Assembly: GCA_035575135.1 (NCBI GenBank)
Contig: DATLYE010000091.1
Span: 1-64,000, forward strand
Length of the DNA stretch: 64,000 nucleotides
Reading direction: 5' to 3'
Origin: JANWXD01 sp035575135
GTDB taxonomy: Bacteria; Acidobacteriota; Terriglobia; Bryobacterales; Bryobacteraceae
Both the position numbers and the translations under genes were made by a program. Below the pieces are notes generated by a model, which saw only the letters and a program-made list of their open reading frames with translations, ran no database searches and had not been told where the DNA came from. This document shows, piece after piece, positions 8,526 through 16,639 of this stretch (positions are counted from its first letter, which is position 1; each line of letters starts with the position of its first letter).

Positions 8526-9623
8526 ATGAGAAAAGCTCTGGTGTGGCTGGCGGCACTGGCCGCCTCCACTCCGCTTCCGGGGGCAACGCGCCTTAAAGAG
8601 CTGGTTTCCCTCGAAGGGATGCGGGAGAACCAACTGCTCGGCTACGGTCTCGTTGTCGGTTTGGCCGGAACGGGAGACCGCCGCCAGACCGTGTTTTCGG
8701 CCCAGAGCTTGACCAACGTGCTGGAGCGCATGGGGGTTTCGGTCGCCCCCGAGGCGATCCGCGTCAACAACACGGCCGCGGTCATGGTTACGGCCGTGCT
8801 GCCGCCCTTCGCGCAGCCGGGCACCAAAATTGACGTGACCGTGGCGGCAATCGGCGACGCCTCCAACCTGCAGGGCGGGCTGTTGCTGCTGACCAGCCTG
8901 CGCGGCGCCGACGGGCGCGTCTACGCCGTGGCGCAGGGACCGGTGGTGACGGGCGGGTTTGTGGCCGGGCGCCTGGGTACGACGCAGACGGTGAACCATC
9001 CCACGGTCGGGCGCGTTCCGAACGGAGCCACTGTGGAGCGGCCCGCGCCCACGGCCGAGCCGGGAACCCAGTTGCGGCTCCAGCTGCGCCACGCTGATTT
9101 TTCCACGGCCGTGCGGATCGCTCAAGCCGTCAACCGGAAATTCTCGGGCGGCGGTGAACCGGCAGCGCGCGCCGACAACGCCGCCCTGGTGAGCGTCCGC
9201 GTCCCGGAAGCGTTCGCGTCGCGGCTGGCGGAGTTCATTGCGGAACTCGAGCAACTGACGGTGGAAACGGACCGGCCGGCCAAAGTGGTGGTCAACGAGC
9301 GCACCGGGACGATCGTCATGGGCAAAGAGGTCCGCATCTCGCCGGTGGCCATCCTGCACGGCAACCTCACGGTTGAGATTCAAACCGCGTTCGCCGTCTC
9401 TCAGCCGCCGCCGCTGTCACCCGGAACCACGCAAGTGGTTCCCCAGGTGGGGGTCGGCATCAAGGAAGACAAGGCGCGCAACGTGGTGCTCAAGGAAGGG
9501 GCGACCGTGGAAGAACTGGTCCGGGCGTTGATGTCCGTGGGCACGACCCCTCGGGACATCATCGCCATTCTTCAAAATTTGCGGGCGGCCGGCGCCCTTG
9601 AGGCCGAAATCGAGGTGATTTGA
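8526..9623 (+). CDS. flgI: Flagellar P-ring protein FlgI
   Basis: A 365-residue periplasmic ring protein with a signal peptide, then TRLKELVSLEGMRENQLLGY and GLVVGLAGTGD, and the C-terminal VVPQVGVGIKEDKARNVVLKEG and LVRALMSVGTTPRDIIAILQ segments, all strong FlgI markers (cited in parts). I chose ATG 8526 because the AGGAGG site at 8509-8514 fits it. A GTG at 8514 would overlap that site. FlgI forms the ring around the rod in the peptidoglycan layer. Confidence 0.95.
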   Translation: MRKALVWLAALAASTPLPGATRLKELVSLEGMRENQLLGYGLVVGLAGTGDRRQTVFSAQSLTNVLERMGVSVAPEAIRVNNTAAVMVTAVLPPFAQPGTKIDVTVAAIGDASNLQGGLLLLTSLRGADGRVYAVAQGPVVTGGFVAGRLGTTQTVNHPTVGRVPNGATVERPAPTAEPGTQLRLQLRHADFSTAVRIAQAVNRKFSGGGEPAARADNAALVSVRVPEAFASRLAEFIAELEQLTVETDRPAKVVVNERTGTIVMGKEVRISPVAILHGNLTVEIQTAFAVSQPPPLSPGTTQVVPQVGVGIKEDKARNVVLKEGATVEELVRALMSVGTTPRDIIAILQNLRAAGALEAEIEVI

Positions 9624-9624
9624 G

Positions 9625-9960
9625 ATGGAACTGCACCCCTTGCGTCCCGCTGCCGGGCCGGAGCCTGCGCAAACGGATGCCTCCCGTGTGCGAGTTGAAG
9701 AAGCCGCGCGCGAGTTCGAGGCTCTGCTGCTGGCGCGGCTGCTCAAGTCGGCGCGGGAGGCGGGTTTCGGGGGCTGGCTTGGAACCGACAGCGAGGACGC
9801 GGCGGCTGCCGCCATGGAGATGGCCGAAGAGGAGTTCGCCCGCGCGCTGGCGGCGGGGGGCGGCCTTGGTTTGGCCCGTCTGATCCGGGACGGCCTTGAG
9901 GCCGCCGAAACGGCTACGCGCTCAGGTCCAGAGAGGCCGGATGCAGGCAAGCAGGATTGA
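9625..9960 (+). CDS. flgJ: Rod-binding protein, FlgJ N-terminal domain only
   Basis: A 111-residue protein carrying the FlgJ rod-binding domain (residues 25-90): EAAREFEALLLARLLKSARE, then a small loop and MEMAEEEFARALAAGGGLGLAR. FlgJ caps the growing rod. The C-terminal muramidase domain found in gamma-proteobacterial FlgJ is absent. A stand-alone lytic transglycosylase gene at 10807 may supply that activity. The start overlaps the flgI stop region (TGAG ATG), so translation is probably coupled. The 3' end overlaps the convergent fliS by 47 bases. Confidence 0.85.
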   Translation: MELHPLRPAAGPEPAQTDASRVRVEEAAREFEALLLARLLKSAREAGFGGWLGTDSEDAAAAAMEMAEEEFARALAAGGGLGLARLIRDGLEAAETATRSGPERPDAGKQD

Positions 9961-10354
9961 GCGCAGTCGGATCGGCCGACGTCTCCGGTTCCGGTTCGAT
10001 CTGCTGCCATGCCTCCAGCAAGGTCGCAAGCAGACCGATTACTTCATCCACGAGCGCCATGTCCTGGCGAAAGTTGGCTTCGAGAAGCCGTACTTGCATG
10101 TACTGGTAGAGCTCCGCCAGGCGCCGGCTGAGCTCGCCGCCCTTCTGAAGATCCAAGGCACAGGTCAGCTCGGCCAGAACTTCCGAGGCGGCGGTCAGCG
10201 CCCTCGAGCGGGCCAGGACATCGCCGGAGGCCTGATGCAGTTTGGCTTCACGCAACCGCTCGATGGCAAGCCGATAGAGGATCCGGACCAGTTCCAGCGG
10301 ACTGGCCGAGAGCACCCGGCTTTCCAGGTACGCCTGGTGCGCACTGATGGTCAT
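9914..10354 (-). CDS. fliS: Flagellin chaperone FliS
   Basis: A 146-residue helical protein from MTISAHQAYLESRV, with the FliS patterns SPLELVRILYRLAIERLREA and ELSRRLAELYQYMQVRLLEAN, cited in parts. FliS binds flagellin in the cytoplasm and delivers it to the export gate. The frame opens 7 codons earlier, but the family N-terminus starts at ATG 10354. It lies downstream of flaG on the same strand. The flagellin gene is not in the window. The C-terminal tail, with several Pro and Ala, runs into the flgJ end on the other strand. Confidence 0.88.
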   Translation of the reverse strand: MTISAHQAYLESRVLSASPLELVRILYRLAIERLREAKLHQASGDVLARSRALTAASEVLAELTCALDLQKGGELSRRLAELYQYMQVRLLEANFRQDMALVDEVIGLLATLLEAWQQIEPEPETSADPTALNPACLHPASLDLSA

Positions 10355-10420
10355 GCATGCCCTCCCACAACTCATATCGGCCGGGGAAGGCGAGTTGAGC
10401 CACGATCCCGTGATCTTGTT

Positions 10421-10705
10421 TCATTCCTGCGTGCGGAGAAACTCGCGAGCCAGCTCCAGGACGTACTCCGGCGGGATCTGCCGGATCACATCGCGGGTCT
10501 TGCGGTCCACCACGCGGATGACCGGCCGCTGTGTTTCCCGATCAACCAGAAACGTCAGCTCATGGTCTTGTCCGAACAGCTCCGCCGCGTTGAGAGCCTT
10601 GACGGCCTGGATCAGTTCACGGTTCTGCGCCGCCTGCTCCGGCGCCACAGGCTGCGGAGCAGCCGATTGCACGGGTCCGGGCCGGTGCAACGCCGTGATC
10701 TCCAT
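10421..10705 (-). CDS. flaG: FlaG family protein
   Basis: A 94-residue protein with the FlaG C-terminal domain: HELTFLVDRETQRPVIRVVD then DVIRQIPPEYVLELAREF. FlaG proteins affect filament length and are usually found beside fliD, fliS and fliC. ATG 10705 is preferred over upstream starts because an AAGGAG site sits 7 bases before it. fliS lies 66 bases downstream on the same strand, so the two are probably co-transcribed. Confidence 0.85.
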   Translation of the reverse strand: MEITALHRPGPVQSAAPQPVAPEQAAQNRELIQAVKALNAAELFGQDHELTFLVDRETQRPVIRVVDRKTRDVIRQIPPEYVLELAREFLRTQE

Positions 10706-10806
10706 AACGTGCTCCTTCCAGGACTCGTGCGGCCCGCCCGCCCGAGTCCTTCGCTCTTCTGCCTCTCTCATCGGACGGTTCGAGGCGGTTTACCGCAAAC
10801 GGTGCC

Positions 10807-11544
10807 ATGACGGGTGTTCGACTTAGTGCCCTGGCAGGCGCATTTACCTTACTCTGTGGGGCCGGACAGCCGCCGGCGCCGGACGAGGCGTTTCAACGCT
10901 CGATCGAGCGCCAAAGAGAAGCCGTCCGCGCCATGGAGCAGGCCATCCAGCAGCAACTGGCTTCCGTCAAACTCCAGCAAAGAGCTTCGCAAGCCCCCGA
11001 GGTAACCCCTGCGGCCGCGCCGGAAGCCGATGCGGCGGCCGGAGCTCCCGCTGATCCGGCGGGCCTGATGAACACGCCGTGCCCTCCGGTAGAACGGCAG
11101 GACATCGCACCGATCGTACAGGACGCGGCCCAGCGCGCGGCACTCGATGAAGCTGTTGTCTGGGCCGTGATCGAGAAGGAGTCGGGTTTTGATCCGTGCG
11201 CCGTTTCCCGGAAAGGAGCGCTCGGATTGATGCAACTCATGCCGGACACGGCTCGGGAGCTGGGCGTCGGCGACGTCTTCGATCCGGAACAGAACATCCG
11301 TGGCGGTGTGCGCTATCTGCGCAGGCTGCTCGACCGCTACGGCGGCGATCTGTCCTTGGCTCTGGGAGCCTACAACGCCGGACCCTCGGCGGTCGCCGCC
11401 GCCGGCGGCCTGCCTCCGTTCCCGGAGACCCTGAATTACGTGCGGTGGATCCTGAGCAGGCTCAGCCGGGCAAATTCCGGGCCTGCGGGCGCCGATGCCG
11501 CCCGTGGCGGCGCTTCCCTGGAGACCCCGCTGCCCGCTCCGTGA
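10807..11544 (+). CDS. Secreted lytic transglycosylase (SLT domain)
   Basis: A 245-residue protein: signal peptide (residues 1-20), a Glu/Gln-rich helical segment (25-65), an Ala/Pro linker, and an SLT/goose-lysozyme-like domain (100-215). The catalytic Glu is in VIEKESGFDP, followed by ALGLMQLMPDTARELG and the AYNAGPSAV motif. It cuts peptidoglycan between MurNAc and GlcNAc. It lies at the end of the flagellar block, which has a FlgJ without muramidase domain, so a role in letting the rod pass the wall is a reasonable inference. It could also be a general cell-wall enzyme. Confidence 0.85.
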   Translation: MTGVRLSALAGAFTLLCGAGQPPAPDEAFQRSIERQREAVRAMEQAIQQQLASVKLQQRASQAPEVTPAAAPEADAAAGAPADPAGLMNTPCPPVERQDIAPIVQDAAQRAALDEAVVWAVIEKESGFDPCAVSRKGALGLMQLMPDTARELGVGDVFDPEQNIRGGVRYLRRLLDRYGGDLSLALGAYNAGPSAVAAAGGLPPFPETLNYVRWILSRLSRANSGPAGADAARGGASLETPLPAP

Positions 11545-11846
11545 GCATGGGCGGATCCGGCCCGCGCGAGGAAACCGCCGGGCAGGCCGAGGTGTCGCTC
11601 GAGAATGCAACTCCGCCGATCCGCCCGGCCCTCGACGCGCACCTTGCCCTGCGTGCGCGAAACGCGGTAGGCCATCCGCGCACCATGATGAAGTCGCAGC
11701 GATTCCAGAGGCCAGTCGGTTTCCGCCAGCATGCGGATGGCGCTGTCCGGACCGACCAGCACGACCCACTCGGGCCGCTCGAGAATGCCCCCGGGGGCGG
11801 CTGCGGTTTCCAGCAACCGCTCCGCATTGTCCAGGAACGGATCCAC
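11436..11846 (-). CDS. Conserved-looking hypothetical protein
   Basis: A 136-residue frame starting at GTG 11846, with no recognised family. The first 85 residues look protein-like (ERPEWVVLVGPDSAIRML, then AYRVSRTQGKVRVEGRADR) and suggest a small alpha/beta fold. The last 45 are Ala/Gly/Arg-rich and overlap the convergent transglycosylase gene by 108 bases, so the true product may be shorter or the tail unstructured. It lies 41 bases downstream of the nfeD-like gene on the same strand and is probably the last gene of that operon. The ribosome site is weak. Confidence 0.45.
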   Translation of the reverse strand: MDPFLDNAERLLETAAAPGGILERPEWVVLVGPDSAIRMLAETDWPLESLRLHHGARMAYRVSRTQGKVRVEGRADRRSCILERHLGLPGGFLARAGSAHAHGAGSGVSREAPPRAASAPAGPEFARLSLLRIHRT

Positions 11847-11887
11847 GCCAGCCTTATCGGCGTCGGGTGCGGTTTTTGAGCTCCGGC

Positions 11888-12280
11888 TCAGGACTGCGCC
11901 TTCCGCACGGTGAGTCTCATGCCGCGTCCCGAAACGATTACGACAGGCTCGCCGGGATGCACGGGGGCGCTGTTCGGCTCAAGCTGAGCTTTCCAGAGTT
12001 CGCCCCGGACCCTCACGAAGCCCTCCGGGTTCAGCTCGGTTTCGGCAACCGCGCGTTCGCCCGCCAGCCGTTCGACTCCGGCGCCGGCATCCGGCTCATA
12101 GGCGCGCCTGAGGAACGGATAGAGTACAAGATCCTTGCCCACATAAACCGCATAAGCCGCGAAAGCGGCCCACAGAGGCAGATCCGCCCAGCGGCAGAGC
12201 CCTGCCAGGATCAGGGCTACGAGGATCCATCCCGGGATCTGAAGCAGAAGGTAACGCCGCAGCACGCCCCCGCGCGCCAT
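11888..12280 (-). CDS. NfeD-like membrane protein, short form
   Basis: A 130-residue protein with two hydrophobic helices (about residues 9-30 and 33-55) and a C-terminal beta-rich domain of the NfeD OB-fold type: GERAVAETELNPEGFVRVRG, then ELWKAQLEPNSAPVHPGEPV, with VVIVSGRGMRLTVR at the end. NfeD proteins pair with stomatin-like proteins and influence membrane microdomains. No stomatin gene lies next to it. It starts one base after the stop of the CMD-like gene, so translation is likely coupled. Confidence 0.8.
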   Translation of the reverse strand: MARGGVLRRYLLLQIPGWILVALILAGLCRWADLPLWAAFAAYAVYVGKDLVLYPFLRRAYEPDAGAGVERLAGERAVAETELNPEGFVRVRGELWKAQLEPNSAPVHPGEPVVIVSGRGMRLTVRKAQS

Positions 12281-12281
12281 T

Positions 12282-12611
12282 TCACGTGCCCGATCGGCCG
12301 CTCTGCTCGAGTGCTTCCTCGATCCACGTCAGAGCTGCAAATGCAGCCGGCCATCCGATCGTCGTAACGGCCAGCAAGGCTGCATGCCGCATTTCGTCCG
12401 CGCTCACGCCGGAAGCAAGCGCGTTCCGTACCGCCGAATGCACAGCGCCTTCGTGACGGTGCGCAAGGGCCAGCGCCAGTTTGAGCAGCCGCCGGGTCTT
12501 CTCATCGAGCGGGCCCGCTTCGTGGCACTCCGTCCCCAGCCGGTCAAACGCCTCCCACACCTTTGGATAACGATCGCGGAATCTCAAGACAGACTCAGGT
12601 AGTGCTTGCAT
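12282..12611 (-). CDS. Carboxymuconolactone decarboxylase-like protein
   Basis: A 109-residue all-helical protein with the CMD/AhpD-fold pattern: DEKTRRLLKLALALAHRHEG, then AVHSAVRNALASGVSADEMRHAALLAVTTIGWPAA (cited in part). The CxxC redox pair of AhpD is absent, because the helix carries AVHSAVR in its place. It is therefore not an alkylhydroperoxidase of the AhpD type, and its substrate is unknown. A GGGGAGG site precedes the ATG. It lies in the leftward unit after the thiamine-diphosphate enzyme gene (38-base gap). Confidence 0.8.
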   Translation of the reverse strand: MQALPESVLRFRDRYPKVWEAFDRLGTECHEAGPLDEKTRRLLKLALALAHRHEGAVHSAVRNALASGVSADEMRHAALLAVTTIGWPAAFAALTWIEEALEQSGRSGT

Positions 12612-12649
12612 GAGGATCCTCCCCGCTCCAGCGTAGCGTGGTTCGGACC

Positions 12650-14215
12650 TCAGGCAGCCTCACCGGGGAGGCCGCCCACGATGGGGATATGGATCACGGT
12701 CACTTCCGGTGCAGCCAGAGCCTGTTCGAGAGCGGGCGCGATTTGTTCGGGGCGGTCCACGCGCACACCGCGGGCGCCCAGCGACTCGGCGAGCCGGTCC
12801 ATCCGCACGGGCCCGAGGACACTCGCAATGGGCTCACCGAATTGCCGCTCGTGGCCCGAACGGGTGATCCCCCACGCCTGATCGTCAGCCACAATGGCCA
12901 CAAACGGCAGTCGCTGCCGCACGGCGGATTCCAGGTCTGCGACATTGAAGGTGAAGGCGCCGTCGCCGGACAAGAGAATTACGGGGCGTTCGGGGAAGAC
13001 AAGGCGGGCGGCCATGGCGCCCCCGATGCCCCACCCGACCACGCCGCTGCGCCCGCAGGTGAGCCAGTGCTCCGGGTAGCGGTCGCAGAACCACTGATGC
13101 ACCCACTGGCCGATGCTGCCGCCGTCCACCAGGAAAACCGTGTCGTCCGTCATGACGCGTCGCAGCGCAGAGAGAATGTGAACGGCGTGCGTGCCCGCGC
13201 GCAGTTGTGCGGCGGCGGAATCTTCGATACCCTGGCGGAAGACCTCGCGCCGTCGCCGTGCCTCGGCGAGCCACGCCGTGAAGGCACGCAGGCCCTGCCG
13301 TTCGCAAATCTCCTGGAGCTCCGGGAAAGCGCGGCTGAGGCGCACGATGGCCGCTTCCGGCCGCACCGCGCCCGGCTGCAGGAACCCGACGCGGTAGTCC
13401 GCGACGGCCCCGGCCAGGATGATGCAATCGGCCTCCGGCAGCAGGCGCGGGCCGCCGGTGGCAGCGCCGATGACACCGAGGAACGTGTCGCTTGCGCGGT
13501 TGATGGGGCCCCGGTCCCAGATCGGTACCACGATCGGGATCGAGAAACGCTCGGCGAAGCGCAGCATCGCATCGGAGGTCGCGGCGTAAAACAGGCCGCT
13601 GCCGGCTACGATCAGCGGCTGCAGCGCCTGGCTCAGGCGGCGCGCCACCTCGCCCGGATCGTCCTCGACCGGCCTGCAAGCCGGCTGCGGTACGGGCCGG
13701 ACGAGTTCGCTTTCATCAATGGATGCGTTCTGAACATCCATCGGGAAGGTAAGCTGCACAGGACCCGGGGGCGAACCGGTGGCGGTACGGAGCGCCGCAT
13801 CGAGGAGCTCCACCGTTCGGGCCGGATGGTCAATTGTGCGCGCGTAGCGCACAATGGGCCGTGCCGCGGCGCTATGGTGCATGTCCTGAAAATGGCCGAG
13901 GCCGGTTGTGCGCAGCGCGCCGGCGCCTGTCACCAGCAGCATCGGGGAGCCGTCGAACCAGGCATTGGCGACCCCGGCGAGTGCATTGATGTGCGCCACA
14001 CCGCTGGAGACCGCGCAGACTCCCGCGCGGCGCGTCAGCTTGCCGCAAGCCTCCGCCATATAACTGGCGGTCTGTTCGTTGCGCGTGTCGACAAGCCGCA
14101 GGCCGGCCTTTTTCGCCGCACTATAAAGCGGATCCAGTCCGTGTCCGCAGAGGGTGGCCATCCAGGCGACACCTTGTGCTTGGAGCGCATGAATGAAGTG
14201 ATCGGCCGCCGTCAT
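12650..14215 (-). CDS. Thiamine-diphosphate enzyme, acetolactate-synthase-like
   Basis: A 521-residue protein with the three-domain layout of the acetolactate synthase/benzoylformate decarboxylase family. The N-terminal PYR domain has the cofactor-activating Glu in RNEQTASYMAEACG. The C-terminal PP domain has LLSGDGAFTFNVADLESAVR. The Asn that normally ends the ThDP/Mg motif is replaced in VADDQAWG (Asp-Asp where most relatives have Asn-Asn). ATG 14215 has an AAAGGAG site. No acetolactate synthase small subunit is nearby, so a role in branched-chain synthesis is unlikely. A 2-oxo-acid decarboxylase or ligase is possible. The substrate is unknown. Confidence 0.8.
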   Translation of the reverse strand: MTAADHFIHALQAQGVAWMATLCGHGLDPLYSAAKKAGLRLVDTRNEQTASYMAEACGKLTRRAGVCAVSSGVAHINALAGVANAWFDGSPMLLVTGAGALRTTGLGHFQDMHHSAAARPIVRYARTIDHPARTVELLDAALRTATGSPPGPVQLTFPMDVQNASIDESELVRPVPQPACRPVEDDPGEVARRLSQALQPLIVAGSGLFYAATSDAMLRFAERFSIPIVVPIWDRGPINRASDTFLGVIGAATGGPRLLPEADCIILAGAVADYRVGFLQPGAVRPEAAIVRLSRAFPELQEICERQGLRAFTAWLAEARRRREVFRQGIEDSAAAQLRAGTHAVHILSALRRVMTDDTVFLVDGGSIGQWVHQWFCDRYPEHWLTCGRSGVVGWGIGGAMAARLVFPERPVILLSGDGAFTFNVADLESAVRQRLPFVAIVADDQAWGITRSGHERQFGEPIASVLGPVRMDRLAESLGARGVRVDRPEQIAPALEQALAAPEVTVIHIPIVGGLPGEAA

Positions 14216-14257
14216 TGGATTCTCCTTTTCTCGATCCTGCAGGAGCCGGCGAGCAGC

Positions 14258-14286
14258 TTGCAGGCTTTGCGACGGAGTTATTATAG
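14258..14286 (+). promoter_or_regulatory. Sigma-70-type promoter for the DUF1501 gene
   Basis: TTGCAG (14258-14263) and TTATAG (14281-14286) are separated by 17 bases in the gap between two divergent genes. A GGAGG ribosome site and the ATG at 14313 follow at good distances. Confidence 0.5.
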
Positions 14287-14312
14287 GATCAACGTCCGGA
14301 GGAGGCTGGTTC

Positions 14313-15776
14313 ATGTGCTGCCACGATGAGTTGCGCCTGGCGATCACGCGGCGTCATTTCTTTTCGCTGACGAGCACGGGCCTCGGAGTGGCCGCGCTGG
14401 CGTCGCTGCTCGAGCCCAGGCTGTTCGGCGGGACGGCGGCGATCAATCCCAAAACGGGCGGTCTTGCAGGTTTGCCGCACTTTCCGCCCAAGGCCAAGCA
14501 TGTCATCTTCCTGCATCAGTCGGGCGGTCCGTCGCAGATCGATCTGTTCGATTACAAGCCGCAGCTGGAACGGTTGCGCGGTACGGAATTGCCGGACTCG
14601 GTTCGGATGGGCCAACGGATCACGGGCATGACCTCGGGCCAAGGTACGCTTCCGGTCGCCAACTCGATTTTCAAGTTCCGCCGGCACGGTCAGTCGGGAG
14701 CCTGGCTGAGCGAACTGCTTCCTTACCACGCGCGCATCGTGGACGATATTGCCATCGTCAAGAGCGTCCACACCGAGGCGATCAACCACGATCCGGCCAT
14801 CACCTTCATTCAGACCGGGAGCCAGCAGCCGGGGCGTCCCAGCATGGGGGCCTGGGTCAGTTACGGTCTGGGCAGCGAGAATCAGAACCTGCCTGCATTT
14901 GTGGTTCTGGTGTCGCAATCGAGCGCGCTCAACATTGACCAGCCGCTGTTTTCGCGCCTCTGGGGAAGTGGCTTTCTGCCTTCCCGCTACCAGGGCGTGC
15001 AGTTCCGCTCCGGAGGCGACCCCGTGCTTTATTTGTCCAATCCCCCGGGCGTGGATCGCGATCTGCGGCGGCTGATGCTCGACAGCCTCGAGGAGCTGAA
15101 CCGCACCCGGGCGCAGGTTTACGCCGACCCTGAGATCGAAACGCGCATCGCGCAGTTCGAGATGGCGTTCCGCATGCAGGCCTCCGTGCCCGAACTCGTG
15201 GACCTGTCGAACGAACCGGATCATGTTTTCGAGCTGTATGGTGAAGAGGCGCGCAAGCCGGGCACCTATGCCCATCACTGCCTGCTGGCGCGGCGTCTGG
15301 TGGAGCGCGGGGTGCGGTTCATTCAGCTCTACAAGCGCGGCTGGGACCAGCACAACGATTTGCCACGAGATATTGCCTTGCAGTGCAAGAGCGTGGACCA
15401 GCCTTCGGCGGCGCTCATCCTGGATCTGAAGCAGCGCGGGTTGCTGGAGGAAACGCTGGTGATCTGGGGCGGCGAGTTTGGGCGCACGGTGTACTGTCAG
15501 GGCCGGCTGACGGAGACCAATTACGGGCGGGATCACCATCCCCGGTGTTTCGCCATGTGGCTGGCGGGGGGCGGCATCAAGCCCGGGATCACGATCGGAG
15601 AGACGGATGATTATTCCTATAACATCGTCTCCGACCCGGTGCACGTGCATGACCTGCAAGCGACGATCCTGCATTGTCTCGGCGTGGATCACACGCGGCT
15701 GACGTACCAGTATCAGGGGCGCCACTTCCGCCTGACGGACGTTGCAGGCGAAGTGGTCGAGAAGCTTCTGGTGTAG
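14313..15776 (+). CDS. DUF1501 family secreted protein
   Basis: A 487-residue DUF1501 protein. It has a twin-arginine-like signal (TRRHFFSLTSTGLGVAALAS), then the family core with KHVIFLHQSGGPSQIDLFDY, an RRLVERGVRFIQLY segment, WDQHNDLP, WGGEFGRT and the C-terminal HDLQATILHCLGVDH. DUF1501 proteins are related to alkaline phosphatase/sulfatase folds, are common in Planctomycetes and Acidobacteria, and often pair with a DUF1549/DUF1553 cytochrome-like partner. No such partner is adjacent. The molecular function is not established. Confidence 0.92.
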   Translation: MCCHDELRLAITRRHFFSLTSTGLGVAALASLLEPRLFGGTAAINPKTGGLAGLPHFPPKAKHVIFLHQSGGPSQIDLFDYKPQLERLRGTELPDSVRMGQRITGMTSGQGTLPVANSIFKFRRHGQSGAWLSELLPYHARIVDDIAIVKSVHTEAINHDPAITFIQTGSQQPGRPSMGAWVSYGLGSENQNLPAFVVLVSQSSALNIDQPLFSRLWGSGFLPSRYQGVQFRSGGDPVLYLSNPPGVDRDLRRLMLDSLEELNRTRAQVYADPEIETRIAQFEMAFRMQASVPELVDLSNEPDHVFELYGEEARKPGTYAHHCLLARRLVERGVRFIQLYKRGWDQHNDLPRDIALQCKSVDQPSAALILDLKQRGLLEETLVIWGGEFGRTVYCQGRLTETNYGRDHHPRCFAMWLAGGGIKPGITIGETDDYSYNIVSDPVHVHDLQATILHCLGVDHTRLTYQYQGRHFRLTDVAGEVVEKLLV

Positions 15777-15795
15777 CAGAGAGATTGGAGCGTCC

Positions 15796-15817
15796 CCGGT
15801 TTTTGACAACCGGTTTT
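15796..15817 (+). terminator. Possible intrinsic terminator after the DUF1501 gene
   Basis: CCGGTT (15796-15801) pairs with AACCGG (15808-15813) around a 6-base loop and is followed by TTTT. The stem is short and the T run is weak, so termination would be partial. Confidence 0.4.
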
Positions 15818-15840
15818 GGCGGTAGGATGGAAGAAGGCCG

Positions 15841-15917
15841 GGGCGGTTAGCTCAGCCGGTCAGAGCGCCTGCCTTACAAGCAGGAGGTCCGCAGTTCGAG
15901 CCTGCGACCGCCCACCA
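15841..15917 (+). tRNA. tRNA-Val (anticodon TAC)
   Basis: A complete cloverleaf: acceptor GGGCGGT pairs with ACCGCCC, D arm GCTC/GAGC, anticodon stem CCTGC/GCAGG with loop CTTACAA (anticodon TAC), and T arm CGCAG/CTGCG with TTCGAGC. The CCA end is encoded (15915-15917). It reads GUA and, with wobble, other valine codons. Confidence 0.97.
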
Positions 15918-16213
15918 TTTCTTTCCAACCACTTATAGACGGCAGCTCTGGCGACCGGGCCATACTCCACGGCCCCCAATGCGATGGGCCCTCCCGCGCA
16001 TAGACGACCTCCGCTCTTGACCGGGGCCGCTTCAAAGTCCGGGAAAAGGATCGCTCTAGGAGAAGCCTTATGCCGGCCTTCGTCACGGAGGTCGGTTCTT
16101 AGTTGAACCCTCAAGCCACTGCAAGGTTCATCCTATAGGTGTCACCGCACCGGCGGGGCGCGAAATCGCTGGCGCGGTGTTCCACTAACAGGTAGAAGCG
16201 AGGTGAAAACGCC
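15918..16213. other. Gene-free spacer after tRNA-Val
   Basis: About 300 bases in which I see no convincing gene, repeat or attachment site. Short frames antisense to the tRNA extend into it but show no protein-like pattern. The last bases carry a GAGGTG ribosome site for the gene at 16214. Confidence 0.5.
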
Positions 16214-16477
16214 ATGACATACATAGAGTTGTTCAGCGCCGGTTGCCCTCTGTGTCAGGAGGTCGCAAAGAAGATCGAAAGCCTGACCGGTCCGGGCTGC
16301 AGCGTCCGCGTCCACGATCTGCGGGATGACCCCGCCGTGCGGAAAGCAGCCGAGCAGTATGGGATCCGTCGTGTACCGTCGGTCGTCATTGACGGCCGGC
16401 TCGCCGCCTGCTGCACTGGGAGCGCCGTCGAGGAAGCCGTCCTCAGGGCGGCCGGCCTGGGCGCCTGCCAGCCGTAG
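16214..16477 (+). CDS. Small thioredoxin/glutaredoxin-like protein
   Basis: An 87-residue thioredoxin-fold protein with a CPLC redox motif near the N-terminus (FSAGCPLCQEVAKK) and the conserved cis-Pro loop RRVPSVVIDGRL. The order betaalpha...cis-Pro...beta matches glutaredoxin-sized members. A second adjacent Cys pair (AACCTGS) after the cis-Pro strand is unusual and might bind metal or form a resolving disulfide. It has no signal peptide, so it should be cytoplasmic. It stands alone between tRNA-Val and a convergent VOC gene, so the partner is unknown. Confidence 0.8.
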   Translation: MTYIELFSAGCPLCQEVAKKIESLTGPGCSVRVHDLRDDPAVRKAAEQYGIRRVPSVVIDGRLAACCTGSAVEEAVLRAAGLGACQP

Positions 16478-16639
16478 GCCGTAACCATCGGGCCTTTCGC
16501 TCGGTGAAGTAAAGCCCGCGACGGATGGGGTGAGGTCAGGGCGGCGGCGAGCGGCGCCGGGAACTAGAGGAACTGGCGCCCCGGAACTGCCGCGAGGCGC
16601 CTGTCGTGGGCCTCGTGCCTGGCGGCAATTTTCGGGATT

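Noticed and set aside
15803..15840. A TTGACA sequence before tRNA-Val as a -35 box
   Set aside because: The only -10-like hexamer (TAGGAT) is 14 bases away, too short. TTGACA overlaps the loop and stem of a hairpin better explained as a terminator.
15860..16114. An 84-codon minus frame covering tRNA-Val and the following spacer
   Set aside because: Its end is the antisense of the tRNA, a common source of false frames, and the rest has no protein-like pattern.
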